This document shows, in pieces, positions 44,585 to 53,765 of a stretch of DNA of 62,799 nucleotides. The position numbers and the translations under genes were made by a program. Within the stretch, counting starts at the first letter, position 1. Each line of letters starts with the position of its first letter. This stretch comes from Streptomyces sp. JJ38 (GTDB lineage: Bacteria; Actinomycetota; Actinomycetes; Streptomycetales; Streptomycetaceae). A model generated the notes under the pieces. It had not been told where the DNA came from. It searched no databases and was given only the letters and a program-made list of their open reading frames with translations. Location: positions 1 through 62,799 of the forward strand of contig NZ_JABLSI010000032.1 in the NCBI RefSeq assembly GCF_019303475.1. The letters run 5' to 3'.

Positions 44585-46704
44585 CCACCACGCAGGAGCT
44601 GCTCAAGGGCGCGGCGGACGTCTTCCCCGACGAGGTCGTGACCCAGGCGCACGTGCGCCACCTGGACCTGCCCGGCGGTGCCGGCCGGTTCGCACTCATC
44701 ACGCTGGACAACGGCTTCGACCACACCAAGCCGACCACCTTCGGCCCGCAGTCGCTGGCCAACCTGGACGCCGCGATCGACCAGGTGCAGGCGGAGGCCG
44801 CCAAGGGCGACATCGTCGGCGTCGGCCTGACCGGCAAGCCGTTCATCTTCGCCGTCGGCGCCGACCTCAAGGGCGTCGAGCTGCTCAAGGAGCGTACCGA
44901 CGCCGAGGCCATCGGCAAGGGCGGGCACGAGGTCTTCAAGCGGCTGTCCGACCTGGGCGTGCCCTCGTTCGCCTACTACAACGGCGCCGCGATGGGCGGC
45001 GGCGTCGAGGTCGGCCTGCACTGCACCTACCGCACGGTCTCGAAGGCCGTCCCCGCGTTCTCGCTGCCCGAGGTCTTCCTCGGCCTCGTCCCCGGCTGGG
45101 GCGGCTGCGTCCTGCTGCCGAACCTGATCGGCCCCGAGCGCGCGGTCAAGGTCGTCATCGAGAACTCGCTCAACCAGAACAAGCAGCTGCGCGGCGCCCA
45201 GGTGCACGAGCTGGGCATCGCCGACGCCCTCTTCGAGGGCGCCGACTTCCTGGAGCAGTCGCTGCACTGGACGGCCGCCGTCCTCTCCGGTGAACTGACC
45301 GTCGAGCGGGCCGAGATCGACCGCGGCGAGGCCTGGGACCAGGCCGTGGCCGCCGGCCGCGCGTTCGCCGACTCCAAGGTGCACGGCGCCGCTCCGGCCG
45401 CCTACCGGGCGCTGGACATCATCGCCGCCGCCAAGGACGGCGACCGCCAGGCAGGTTTCGACGCCGAGGACGCGGCGCTGGCCGACCTCATCATGGGCGG
45501 CGAGCTGCGCAGCGGCATCTACTCCTTCAACCTGGTGCAGAAGCGCGCCAAGCGCCCCGCCGGTGCGCCGGACAAGTCCCTGGCCCGCCCGGTGACCAAG
45601 GTCGGCGTCGTGGGCGCGGGTCTGATGGCCTCGCAGCTCGCGCTGCTGTTCGCCCGCCGCCTGGAGGTGCCGGTCGTCCTGACCGACATCGACCAGGAGC
45701 GCGTGGACAAGGGCGTCGGCTACGTCCACGAGGAGATCGACAAGCTCCTCCTCAAGGGGCGGGTGAACCAGGACAAGGCCAACCGCCTCAAGGCGCTGGT
45801 CACCGGCTCCCTGGACAAGGCGGCCGCCTTCGGCGACGCGGACTTCGTCATCGAGGCCGTGTTCGAGGAGATGGGCGTCAAGCAGAAGGTCTTCGCCGAG
45901 GTCGAGGCCGTGGTGCCGGCGCACGCCATCCTGGCCACCAACACCTCGTCCCTGTCGGTGACGGAGATGGCCTCCAAGCTCAAGCACCCCGAGCGCGTGG
46001 TCGGCTTCCACTTCTTCAACCCGGTCGCGATCCTCCCGCTGCTGGAGATCGTCCGGGCCGAGCAGACCGACGACGCCTCGCTGGCCACCGCGTTCACCGT
46101 GGCCAAGCAGCTCAAGAAGACCGCCGTGCTGGTCAAGGACGCGCCCGCGTTCGTCGTCAACCGCATTCTGACCCGCTTCATGGGCTCGGTGCTCGGCGCG
46201 ATCGACGAGGGCACGCCGGTGGAGGTCGCCGACCGCGCGCTGGCCCCCCTCGGCCTGCCGATGTCGCCGATCGTCCTGCTGGAACTGGTCGGACCCGCCG
46301 TGGCGCACCACGTCGCGGGCACCCTGCACGCCGCGTTCCCGGACCGGTTCGCCGTCTCGGAGAACCTGGACCGGATCGTCAAGGCCGGCAAGCGCGGGCT
46401 GTACCAGCCCGGCACGACGGACCTCGACCCCGAGGTGGCCGAGCTCTTCGAGACCGGCGACACCGTCCTCACCGAGGAGCAGGTGCGCGACCGGGCGCTG
46501 GACGCCATCGCCGAGGAGATCGACATCATGCTCAAGGAAGGCGTGGTGGCCGAGGCCCAGGACGTCGACCTGTGCCTGATCACCGGCGCCGGCTGGCCCT
46601 TCCACCTGGGCGGCATCACGCCGTACCTGGACCGGGCCGGCGTCAGCGAGCGCGTGCGCGGCGCGACGTTCCACGCCCCCGGCGTGGCCAGCGTCCCGCA
46701 GTGA
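44581..46704 (+). CDS. fadB: multifunctional enoyl-CoA hydratase/3-hydroxyacyl-CoA dehydrogenase
   Basis: The 707-residue fatty-acid oxidation alpha subunit has an N-terminal crotonase domain (about 1-290; YYNGAAMGGGVEVGLHCTYR, then FLGLVPGWGGCVLLP). It has a central NAD-binding 3-hydroxyacyl-CoA dehydrogenase domain with VGVVGAGLMASQLALLFARR near 340, NTSSLSVTEMA and GFHFFNPVAILPLLEIV. The C-terminal dehydrogenase domains contain DAPAFVVNRILTRF. It hydrates enoyl-CoA and oxidises the product for FadA. The start is GTG 44581 overlapping fadA. A perfect terminator follows. Confidence 0.95.
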   Translation: MTTTQELLKGAADVFPDEVVTQAHVRHLDLPGGAGRFALITLDNGFDHTKPTTFGPQSLANLDAAIDQVQAEAAKGDIVGVGLTGKPFIFAVGADLKGVELLKERTDAEAIGKGGHEVFKRLSDLGVPSFAYYNGAAMGGGVEVGLHCTYRTVSKAVPAFSLPEVFLGLVPGWGGCVLLPNLIGPERAVKVVIENSLNQNKQLRGAQVHELGIADALFEGADFLEQSLHWTAAVLSGELTVERAEIDRGEAWDQAVAAGRAFADSKVHGAAPAAYRALDIIAAAKDGDRQAGFDAEDAALADLIMGGELRSGIYSFNLVQKRAKRPAGAPDKSLARPVTKVGVVGAGLMASQLALLFARRLEVPVVLTDIDQERVDKGVGYVHEEIDKLLLKGRVNQDKANRLKALVTGSLDKAAAFGDADFVIEAVFEEMGVKQKVFAEVEAVVPAHAILATNTSSLSVTEMASKLKHPERVVGFHFFNPVAILPLLEIVRAEQTDDASLATAFTVAKQLKKTAVLVKDAPAFVVNRILTRFMGSVLGAIDEGTPVEVADRALAPLGLPMSPIVLLELVGPAVAHHVAGTLHAAFPDRFAVSENLDRIVKAGKRGLYQPGTTDLDPEVAELFETGDTVLTEEQVRDRALDAIAEEIDIMLKEGVVAEAQDVDLCLITGAGWPFHLGGITPYLDRAGVSERVRGATFHAPGVASVPQ

Positions 46705-46709
46705 CACCC

Positions 46710-46740
46710 GGCGGGGCCGTGCGCAGGCCACGGCCCCGCC
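46710..46740 (+). terminator. terminator of fadAB
   Basis: Perfect 12-base arms GGCGGGGCCGTG (46710-46721) and CACGGCCCCGCC (46729-46740) flank a seven-base loop, six bases after the fadB stop. Confidence 0.85.
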
Positions 46741-46920
46741 CCACGGCGCCCGTCCCGCGCTTCCCGCGGGCGGGCGCCGTCCGCGTTCCCGCCGCCGCGC
46801 GTCCGGCGCTCCCGGAGCCCTCCACGGCGTCCGGCGCCGGTGCGGGCCGCCGGACCAGACGGCCGAGCGGGTGTCCGACCAGGCGTCCGGCCACCTGAAG
46901 GGACACTTCCGGAGGCTGCC

Positions 46921-46926
46921 TAGAAT
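46921..46926 (+). promoter_or_regulatory. candidate -10 box TAGAAT for a leaderless galE transcript
   Basis: TAGAAT ends six bases before the galE ATG, so transcription would begin at or next to the start codon. A GGGACA about 15 bases upstream could act as -35. There is a GGAGG at about 46912, but it is too far from the ATG for a normal ribosome site. Confidence 0.4.
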
Positions 46927-46932
46927 GCCGGG

Positions 46933-47919
46933 ATGACGTATCTCATCACCGGCGGGGCCGGGTACATCGGAGCGCACGTCGCCCACACCATGGCGCAGGC
47001 CGATGAGCGGGTCGTCGTCCTGGACGACCTGTCGACCGGGGTCCGGGAGCGGGTGCCGGAGGGCGTCCCGCTGGTGGTCGGTTCCACCCTCGACCGCCCG
47101 CTGCTGGACCGGACGATCGCCGAGCACGCCGTCACCGGCATCGTGCACCTCGCGGCGAAGAAGCAGGTCGGCGAGTCCGTCGCCGTGCCACTGCGCTACT
47201 ACCGGGAGAACGTGCACGGGCTGCAGGTGCTGCTGGAGGCCGCAGTGGCCGGCGGGGTGGAGCAGTTCGTGTTCTCCTCCTCCGCCGCCGTCTACGGCAT
47301 GCCCGACGTCGCGCTGGTCACCGAGGACACCCCCTGTGCGCCGATGAGCCCCTACGGCGAGACCAAGCTCGCCGGCGAATGGCTCGTGCGCGCCACGGGC
47401 CGGGCCCACGGGCTGCGCACCGCGTGCCTGCGCTACTTCAACGTCGCCGGGGCGGCCACGCCGCAGCTGGCCGACACCGGGGTGTTCAACCTCGTTCCCA
47501 TGGTCTTCGAGAAGCTCACCGAGGGCAGCGCGCCGCAGATCTTCGGCGACGACTACCCCACCCCCGACGGCACCTGCGTGCGGGACTACATCCACGTCGC
47601 CGACCTCGCCGACGCGCACCTGGCGGCGGCCCGCGCGCTGGACGCCGGGGAGACGAAGGCGGGCGACGACGTCACCGTCAACATCGGCCGCGGCGAGGGC
47701 GCCTCGGTGCGGGAGATGGTCGAGCTCATCGCGGAGGTGACCGGCCACACCTTCACCCCGGAGGTCGCCCCGCGACGCCCGGGCGACCCGCCGCGCATCG
47801 TCGCCTCCGCCGACCGCGCCGCCGAGCTCCTGGACTGGCGGGCCCGGCACGACGTGCGGGACATGGTCACCTCGGCCTGGGAGGGCTGGTGCCTGCACCA
47901 CCCCGAGGCGGCCCGATAG
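46933..47919 (+). CDS. galE: UDP-glucose 4-epimerase
   Basis: The 328-residue extended SDR enzyme interconverts UDP-glucose and UDP-galactose. NAD motif GGAGYIGAH is at residues 7-15, the catalytic Ser in FSSSAAVYG near 115, the Tyr-x3-Lys in YGETK near 141, and the GalE-typical LRYFNVAGA, TPDGTCVRDYIHVADLADAHL and NIGRGEGASVREM follow. It is not in a gal operon. A NYN-domain gene follows after seven bases and is probably co-transcribed. Confidence 0.93.
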   Translation: MTYLITGGAGYIGAHVAHTMAQADERVVVLDDLSTGVRERVPEGVPLVVGSTLDRPLLDRTIAEHAVTGIVHLAAKKQVGESVAVPLRYYRENVHGLQVLLEAAVAGGVEQFVFSSSAAVYGMPDVALVTEDTPCAPMSPYGETKLAGEWLVRATGRAHGLRTACLRYFNVAGAATPQLADTGVFNLVPMVFEKLTEGSAPQIFGDDYPTPDGTCVRDYIHVADLADAHLAAARALDAGETKAGDDVTVNIGRGEGASVREMVELIAEVTGHTFTPEVAPRRPGDPPRIVASADRAAELLDWRARHDVRDMVTSAWEGWCLHHPEAAR

Positions 47920-47926
47920 GCCGCCG

Positions 47927-48310
47927 ATGTCCTCTCCGATCCCCCTGGTGATCGTCGACGCCGCCAACGTCGTCGGGTCCGTGCCCGACGGCTGGTGGCG
48001 TGACCGCCGCGGCGCCGCCGAGCGGCTGCGCGACCGGCTGGCCGCCGCGGTGGCGGACGGCCCGGTGGCGGGGGTGCCGGCTCCGCTGGAGCTGGCACTC
48101 GTCGTGGAGGGCGCGGCCCGCGGCGTGGAGTCCGTGGCCGGGGTCCGGGTCGTCGCGGCGCCGGGCAGCGGGGATGACGCGATGGTCGCCCTCGTCGCCG
48201 ACGAGGGCGCCGGGCGCCGCTGTGTCGTGGTGACGGCCGACCGTGAGCTGCGCCGCCGCGTCGCCGACCGGGGCGCCGAGACCGTCGGCCCCCGGGCGGT
48301 GCGCCCCTGA
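47927..48310 (+). CDS. NYN/PIN-like domain protein
   Basis: The 127-residue protein begins IPLVIVDAANVVGSVPDGWWRDRRGAAERL, the Asp-Asn containing first strand of NYN/PIN-like nucleases. Further acidic residues fit the metal site (GSGDDAMVALVADEG and VVVTADRELRRRVADRG). The fold suggests RNA cleavage; annotations in relatives sometimes read NTP pyrophosphohydrolase (from memory). It starts seven bases after galE, likely one transcription unit. Confidence 0.8.
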   Translation: MSSPIPLVIVDAANVVGSVPDGWWRDRRGAAERLRDRLAAAVADGPVAGVPAPLELALVVEGAARGVESVAGVRVVAAPGSGDDAMVALVADEGAGRRCVVVTADRELRRRVADRGAETVGPRAVRP

Positions 48311-48329
48311 CGCCCCGCCCGGCGCGGCC

Positions 48330-49943
48330 TCAGCGCTGCGGGGCCGCCCTGCGGTAGAACACCGCGCCGTCCACCTCGGCCACCGACTCGTAGTGGGCGT
48401 CGAGGAACTGCCGCAGGTGCGGCATGCGGGCGGGCTCGTACGGCTTGCCGCGGGAGTCGTCCACGATGAGCGCCGGCGGGTCCTCGTTCAGCTCCCGCAT
48501 CAGCGTGGGCCAGGAGCCGCGCATCCCGTACTCCTGGCCGACCCGCGGCCCGTTGCGTCCCCCGCTGTAGTTGGTGAGCAGCCCGGCCGTCAGATAGCGG
48601 GAGGCGGGCATGCGGTCCGCCATCCAGTACGTCTCCGGGTGCATGCCCCACACCAGCACCTCGTCCTGCGGCACGGTGCGGGCCCGTACCGCGTCCGCGA
48701 CCCGGCGCACATGGTCGAACTCCGCCCGCCCCGCGTGGCTTCCCCAGGCCACGAAGACGGTGCACAGCATGGCCGAGACGACGGCGGTGAGCCGCAGCCA
48801 GTCGGCGGTGAGCAGGCCCAGGGCGCCCGCGGCGAGCACCGCGAGCGGGGGCACGAGCTGCAGGTAGTAGTGGCCGAAGAAGTGGAAGCCGGTGAGGACG
48901 CCGACGGCCGAGGCGGCGAGCCACAGCCACAGGTCGGTGGTGAGCACCTGACGGTGGGACAGGCGGCGGCGCAGCACGACGGCCACCGGCAGCACCAGCC
49001 CGGCCGCCCCGACGGCGAAGAGCCCGGTGTTGGCCAGGCCGCGCCCCAGGACGTGCAGTTCGGAACCGGTGAAGCTGGCGTAGGAGCCGGAACCGGTGAC
49101 CGTCCAGAAGACGGTCCGGGACACCCCGTTGCACAGGGCCACGGTCACCAGCGGCACCAGCAGCCCGCCGAACGTCCGCACGAAGGCGCCGCGACGGTCC
49201 CGGCCGCGGTCCGCGGAGCTCCAGGCCAGGTAGAGCACCGGCAGCAGCACGGCCCCGCCGGTCTGTTTGACCAGGACGGCCCCGGCCACGGCCAGGCCCG
49301 CCAGACCCCACCGGCGCCGGTCGGCCGCCCACAGGGCGGCGGCGGTGAACGGCAGCATGAAGACCTCGAAGGTGGCCGCCTGGGTGTCCTCCGGGTTCAG
49401 CGCCACCGAGGCGAGGACGCACAGCACTCCGGCCGCCCCGCCCGCACGCGGCCCCCACCGGCCGCGGGCGAGTCCGGCGACGCAGACGGCGGTCGCCACG
49501 ACGGCGAGGATGGCCAGGACCCGCAGCGGCCACAGGGACTCGTCGCCGAACAGCGCGAAGGTGCCCTGGTAGAGCCAGGGAAGCAGCGGCGGCTTGCGGT
49601 CCACCACGGTGTCGTAGAGCGTGCCGCCGGCGGCGAGCATGCGGGCCTGGGTCGCCACGAACCCCTCGTCCGGGTTCCACACCGGGCGCTGGAAGGACGG
49701 CAGCCTGGTGACCGCCGCGAGCACGAGCAGCACGGGCACCAGCGGGAGCCAGAACCGCCGTTCGGGGGCCCGCGCGGGCGCCGGTGCGACCGCCGGTGCG
49801 GGCGCCGGTCGTTGGGCCGCGGACCGGGAGGCGGCGAGGGGACCGTCCGGCTCGGGCTGCCGGGGACGGGGCGCCCGCAGCGCGCCGTGCGGCTCGACGG
49901 TACGCGTGCTGCGGGGCGGCCCCGGCGGCTGGGCGGTGGGCAT
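48330..49943 (-). CDS. GT39/ArnT-like membrane glycosyltransferase
   Basis: The 537-residue protein has about 10 to 12 membrane helices. After a Pro/Ala-rich cytoplasmic segment of about 65 residues, the first helix is followed by the loop VWNPDEGFVATQARMLAAGG, with the Asp-Glu pair of the GT-C (PMT/ArnT) family, and VVDRKPPLLPWLYQGT. The C-terminal 130 residues are extracytoplasmic. Such enzymes transfer a sugar from a polyprenyl-phosphate donor to a lipid, glycan or protein. The acceptor is unknown. Its stop converges on the NYN gene, 20 bases apart. Confidence 0.85.
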   Translation of the reverse strand: MPTAQPPGPPRSTRTVEPHGALRAPRPRQPEPDGPLAASRSAAQRPAPAPAVAPAPARAPERRFWLPLVPVLLVLAAVTRLPSFQRPVWNPDEGFVATQARMLAAGGTLYDTVVDRKPPLLPWLYQGTFALFGDESLWPLRVLAILAVVATAVCVAGLARGRWGPRAGGAAGVLCVLASVALNPEDTQAATFEVFMLPFTAAALWAADRRRWGLAGLAVAGAVLVKQTGGAVLLPVLYLAWSSADRGRDRRGAFVRTFGGLLVPLVTVALCNGVSRTVFWTVTGSGSYASFTGSELHVLGRGLANTGLFAVGAAGLVLPVAVVLRRRLSHRQVLTTDLWLWLAASAVGVLTGFHFFGHYYLQLVPPLAVLAAGALGLLTADWLRLTAVVSAMLCTVFVAWGSHAGRAEFDHVRRVADAVRARTVPQDEVLVWGMHPETYWMADRMPASRYLTAGLLTNYSGGRNGPRVGQEYGMRGSWPTLMRELNEDPPALIVDDSRGKPYEPARMPHLRQFLDAHYESVAEVDGAVFYRRAAPQR

Positions 49944-50019
49944 GCGCTACAACCTATCCGGCCCCCCGCCAACGCCCGCAGGCGGTGTGGGGGGCCGGGG
50001 GCGGCGCGTCGGCCCGGCG

Positions 50020-52014
50020 TCAGTCCCTGGCGGGCTCGCGCTCGCGGTCGACCGCGGGCTCGTCGTCCTCGTACCGGCCGTCCAGCGTGGCGACGAGGCC
50101 GGTGACCTGACGGGCGATGTCGGGAGCCGTCAGGCCGATGTCGGCGAGCACCTCCTTGCGGGAGGCGTGGTCGAGGAAGCGCGGCGGGATGCCGAAGTCC
50201 CGCAGGGGCACGTCCACGCCCGCGTCGCGGAGCGCCTGGGCGACGGCCGAGCCGACGCCGCCCGCGCGGGAGTTGTCCTCGACGGTGACGACGACGCGGT
50301 GCCGCGCGGCGAGCGGCGCGAGCGCCTCGTCCACGGGCTTGACCCAGCGGGGGTCGACGACGGTGGCCGAGATGCCCTGACGGTCCAGCAGCCCGGCGAT
50401 CTCCAGGCACATGGGGGCGAGCGCGCCGACCGAGACCAGCAGCACGTCGGGCACGTCGGTGCCCGCCTCGCGCAGCAGGTCCATGCCGCCGACCGTCCCG
50501 ACCGCGGGCACGGCGGGCCCGACGGCGCCCTTGGAGTAGCGCACGACGGTCGGGGCGTCCTTCACCTCGACGGCTTCGCGCAGCTGCGCGCGCACCTGTT
50601 CGGCGTCCCGCGGCGCGGCGATCCGCAGGCCGGGCACCACCTGGAGGATGGACATGTCCCACATGCCGTTGTGGGAGGCGCCGTCCGTGCCGGTGACGCC
50701 GGCCCGGTCCAGGACGAACGTGACGCCCAGCTTGTGCAGGGCCACGTCCATGAGCACCTGGTCGAACGCCCGGTTGAGGAACGTCGCGTAGACGGCGAAG
50801 ACGGGGTGCAGACCGCCGTGGGCCAGCCCGGCGGCGGACACGGCACCGTGCTGCTCCGCGATGCCGACGTCGAACACCCGGTCGGGGAACGCCTCGGCGA
50901 ACCGGTGCAGGCCGGTCGGGCGCATCATCGCGGCGGTGATGGCCACGATGTCCGAGCGCTCGTGGCCGAGCTTGACCATCTCGTCGGCGAAGACGGACGT
51001 CCAGTCCGCTCCCGAGGCGGAGACGGGCAGGCCGGTGTCGGGGTGGATGACGCCGACGGCGTGGAACTGGTCGGCCTCGTCCTGGCGCGCGGGCTGGTAG
51101 CCGCGGCCCTTCTCCGTCAGGCAGTGGACGATGACCGGGCCGCCGAACCGCTTGGCCTTCAGCAGCGCCGTCTCCACGGCCTCGATGTCGTGGCCGTCGA
51201 TCGGACCGAGGTACTTGAGCCCGAGGTCCTCGAAGAGGCCCTGCGGGGCGATGACGTCCTTCAGTCCCTTCTTCGCACCGTGCAGGGTCTCGTACAGCGG
51301 CTTGCCGACGACGGGGGTGCGGTTGAGCATCTCCTTGCCCCGGGCGAGGAAGCGCTCGTAGCCGTCGGTGGTGCGCAGGGTGGCGAGGTGGCTCGCCAGA
51401 CCGCCGATGGTGGGCGCGTAGGAGCGCTCGTTGTCGTTCACGACGATGACGAGCGGGCGGTCCTTGGCGGCGGCGATGTTGTTGAGCGCCTCCCAGGCCA
51501 TGCCGCCCGTGAGGGCGCCGTCGCCGATGACGGCGGCCACGTGGCGGCCGGTGCCGCGCAGCTCGTTGGCCTTGGCGATGCCGTCCGCCCAGCCGAGGAC
51601 GGTGGAGGCGTGGCTGTTCTCGATGACGTCGTGCGGGGACTCGGCCTGCGAGGGGTATCCGGAGAGGCCGCCCTTGGCCCGCAGCCGGGAGAAGTCCTGC
51701 CGCCCGGTGAGCAGCTTGTGGACGTAGGACTGGTGACCGGTGTCGAAGAGCACCCGGTCGCGGGGGGAGTCGAAGACCCGGTGCAGGGCGATGGTCAGCT
51801 CCACCACGCCCAGGTTCGGGCCGAGGTGGCCTCCGGTCTTGGCGACGGACTCGACGAGGAACGTGCGGATCTCGGCGGCGAGCGCTTCCAGCTCCTCCGG
51901 CGCGAGTCCGTCGAGGTCACGCGGGCCCCCGATCCTGGGCAGCAGCGGCCCCTCGGTCGGGGGTGTGCTCCCTGGTGCGCCGGGTCGACGCGGTTCGCGC
52001 GGCACCTTTGGCAC
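50020..52014 (-). CDS. dxs: 1-deoxy-D-xylulose-5-phosphate synthase
   Basis: The 664-residue TPP enzyme makes the first precursor of the MEP isoprenoid pathway from pyruvate and glyceraldehyde-3-phosphate. Features are TGHQSYVHKLLTGR, the TPP/Mg motif GDGALTGGMAWEALNNIAAAKDRPLVIVVNDN near 155, DRAGVTGTDGASHNGMWDMS near 440 and a transketolase C-domain. GTG 52014 is well supported by AAGGAGG five bases upstream, giving a 30-residue Pro-rich N-terminal extension relative to the usual LLPRIGGPRDLD start. The C-terminal tail is acidic. Confidence 0.95.
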   Translation of the reverse strand: MPKVPREPRRPGAPGSTPPTEGPLLPRIGGPRDLDGLAPEELEALAAEIRTFLVESVAKTGGHLGPNLGVVELTIALHRVFDSPRDRVLFDTGHQSYVHKLLTGRQDFSRLRAKGGLSGYPSQAESPHDVIENSHASTVLGWADGIAKANELRGTGRHVAAVIGDGALTGGMAWEALNNIAAAKDRPLVIVVNDNERSYAPTIGGLASHLATLRTTDGYERFLARGKEMLNRTPVVGKPLYETLHGAKKGLKDVIAPQGLFEDLGLKYLGPIDGHDIEAVETALLKAKRFGGPVIVHCLTEKGRGYQPARQDEADQFHAVGVIHPDTGLPVSASGADWTSVFADEMVKLGHERSDIVAITAAMMRPTGLHRFAEAFPDRVFDVGIAEQHGAVSAAGLAHGGLHPVFAVYATFLNRAFDQVLMDVALHKLGVTFVLDRAGVTGTDGASHNGMWDMSILQVVPGLRIAAPRDAEQVRAQLREAVEVKDAPTVVRYSKGAVGPAVPAVGTVGGMDLLREAGTDVPDVLLVSVGALAPMCLEIAGLLDRQGISATVVDPRWVKPVDEALAPLAARHRVVVTVEDNSRAGGVGSAVAQALRDAGVDVPLRDFGIPPRFLDHASRKEVLADIGLTAPDIARQVTGLVATLDGRYEDDEPAVDREREPARD

Positions 52015-52355
52015 TGAGCCTCCTTGCTGTCAAGCTACGTCGGGCTAGTGGGCCTGAACACCGATCGCCCGATTCTAGTCGGCGCACCGCCGCGCCCCTG
52101 CGGCGCGGTGGGGTGTGGAGCCCCGCGCACGGAGGCGGGCGCCTTCGCCGGGTGTCCCGCCCCACGGCGCGGAGTGTGGCGCACGCCGAAGGGACGCCCT
52201 GGAGGACGGCGACCGGCATGTGCCGCGGCGCCGTGGCACATGCCGCACCCCCGGGGAATCCGTCAAGAAATGAATCAATCGGGGCGGCTGAAGGCGGGTG
52301 CGCCTGAACAAGATGAACGGCGAGCCGGCCGAGGGCCCCCGACGCTCGCGGGCTC
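52015..52355. other. intergenic region between rok7B7 and dxs, with a hairpin
   Basis: No gene is visible in this 341-base stretch. A perfect 11-base inverted repeat, CGGCATGTGCC (52214-52224) and GGCACATGCCG (52235-52245), encloses a 10-base loop. It may be the rok7B7-side terminator or a structure in the dxs upstream region. In S. coelicolor, as I recall, xylFGH genes lie at this point; they are absent here. Confidence 0.55.
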
Positions 52356-53552
52356 TCAGGCGCCGGCCGGCACCGGCTCGTCCAGGGGCCGGAGCAGGGG
52401 CGCGTCGCCCATCTCGCCCAGGACGAGGGCGAGGGCGCCCAGTACCTCGGCGCGCCCGCCAAGGGTTCCGGGCACCACCGACAGCCGGCTGGCGGCGCTC
52501 GGGATCGCGTACCGGGAGACCGAGTCCCGGATGGGGTCGAGCACCAGGTCACCGGCGTCGGCCAGGTCGCCGCCGAGCACGACGCGGCTCGGGTTGAGGA
52601 GGTTCGTCAGGTTGGCGACGCCGCTGCCGATGTACCGCCCTATGTCGCCGATGACGCGGCGGCAGCCGGGGTCCCCGTCCCGGGCCAGGCTCACCACACG
52701 CGGCATGGTCAGCTCCGGGCCATGGCTGGGGGTGAGCAGCGGCAGCACGTACCGGGCGGCGGTGAACGTCTCCAGGCAGCCGCGATTGCCGCAGCGGCAC
52801 ACCGGCCCCGACTCGTCGAGCGTGATGTGCCCGATCTCCCCGGCCGTGCCGCCCGGGCCCCGGTAGACCCGGCCGCCGATGACCAGGCCCGCGCCGACAC
52901 CGCTGGCCACCTTGATGTAGGCCAGGTCCGCCACGCCCTGCCCGGCGCCCCAGACCAGCTCGCCCAGCGCGCCGAGGTTGGCGTCGTTGTCCACGTGGAC
53001 GGGCACACCGAGCCGCGCGGCCAGGTCGTCCCTGGGGTTCGTCCCCGACCAGCCGGGCAGGATCGCCGTCGAGCCGAGCACGCCGGTCTCGACGTCGATC
53101 GGCCCGGGTACACCGAGCCCCACCCCGATGATCTTCTCGGGGCTGCTGCCGGCCCGGGCGAGGAGGCGGCCCACCAGGGCTTCCGCGTGGTCGAGCCCCT
53201 GGGCGGCGGAGGCGTCCACGTCGATCGGCTCGGAGTCCTCGACGAGCACCTTGTGGGCGAGGTTGCCGATGGCGACCCGCAGGTGGGAGTGGCCGAAGTC
53301 CACGCCGACGACGATCCCGGCGCTCCCGGACAGGGAGACGCTGCGGGCCCGCCGACCGCCGGCGGAGGTCGGCGTCACCTCGACGATGCCGCCGTCCTTC
53401 AGTTCCCTGACGATGTTGGAGACCGTGGCCGCGGAGAGCCCCGTGGTACGGGCGATCTCGGCCTGGGTCAGGGCTCCCGCCATGCGCACGGCGCGGATCG
53501 CCCGTTCGAGGTTGGCGCGGTGCAGCGAGGACTGCGACCCCGGTGTCTCCAC
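52356..53552 (-). CDS. rok7B7: ROK-family transcriptional regulator, Rok7B7 type
   Basis: The 398-residue protein has an N-terminal winged HTH (residues 10-75, RMAGALTQAEIARTTGLSAATVSNIVRELKDGGIV) and a ROK sugar-kinase-like domain. That domain shows VVGVDFGHSHLRVAI, VHVDNDANLGALGE, SGVGAGLVIGGRVYRG and the zinc motif CRCGNRGCLE. Its place next to ngcEFG matches S. coelicolor Rok7B7 (SCO6008), a pleiotropic regulator of carbon use and antibiotics. The start is GTG 53552. The effector is presumably a sugar or sugar phosphate. It is in the same direction as ngcEFG but 213 bases downstream, with a composite palindrome between. Confidence 0.88.
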   Translation of the reverse strand: METPGSQSSLHRANLERAIRAVRMAGALTQAEIARTTGLSAATVSNIVRELKDGGIVEVTPTSAGGRRARSVSLSGSAGIVVGVDFGHSHLRVAIGNLAHKVLVEDSEPIDVDASAAQGLDHAEALVGRLLARAGSSPEKIIGVGLGVPGPIDVETGVLGSTAILPGWSGTNPRDDLAARLGVPVHVDNDANLGALGELVWGAGQGVADLAYIKVASGVGAGLVIGGRVYRGPGGTAGEIGHITLDESGPVCRCGNRGCLETFTAARYVLPLLTPSHGPELTMPRVVSLARDGDPGCRRVIGDIGRYIGSGVANLTNLLNPSRVVLGGDLADAGDLVLDPIRDSVSRYAIPSAASRLSVVPGTLGGRAEVLGALALVLGEMGDAPLLRPLDEPVPAGA

Positions 53553-53645
53553 TACTGTTCCACTCCCGCCTGGCCGGGGCCGCCCCCGGCTCGCCGCCGC
53601 GGCACCCGGTCATGCTGACGCGCCCGTCTCCAACACATGAACTCT

Positions 53646-53682
53646 AAGGGGATCGTGTGGGGCCGACCCACGTCAACCCCTT
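53646..53682. promoter_or_regulatory. composite palindrome between ngcG and rok7B7
   Basis: AAGGGG-5-GTGGG-5-CCCAC-5-CCCCTT is symmetric, with two nested inverted repeats and equal five-base spacers. On the minus strand it includes TTGAC, a potential -35. It lies 94 bases before the rok7B7 start and 84 bases after the ngcG stop, so it may be a Rok operator or the ngc terminator. Confidence 0.45.
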
Positions 53683-53765
53683 GAGCGGGGTGTGCGCTCA
53701 GATGTGGCGTGTCCGACAGGAGTGCGGCGGTGACCGGGTGTGACGGGCGGCGACGGGCGGCGGGG

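Noticed and set aside
44497..49680. A 1727-codon minus-strand open frame
   Set aside because: It runs antisense through fadA, fadB and galE, and through part of the GT39 gene in another frame. Long antisense frames are expected in GC-rich genes, and no domain is visible.
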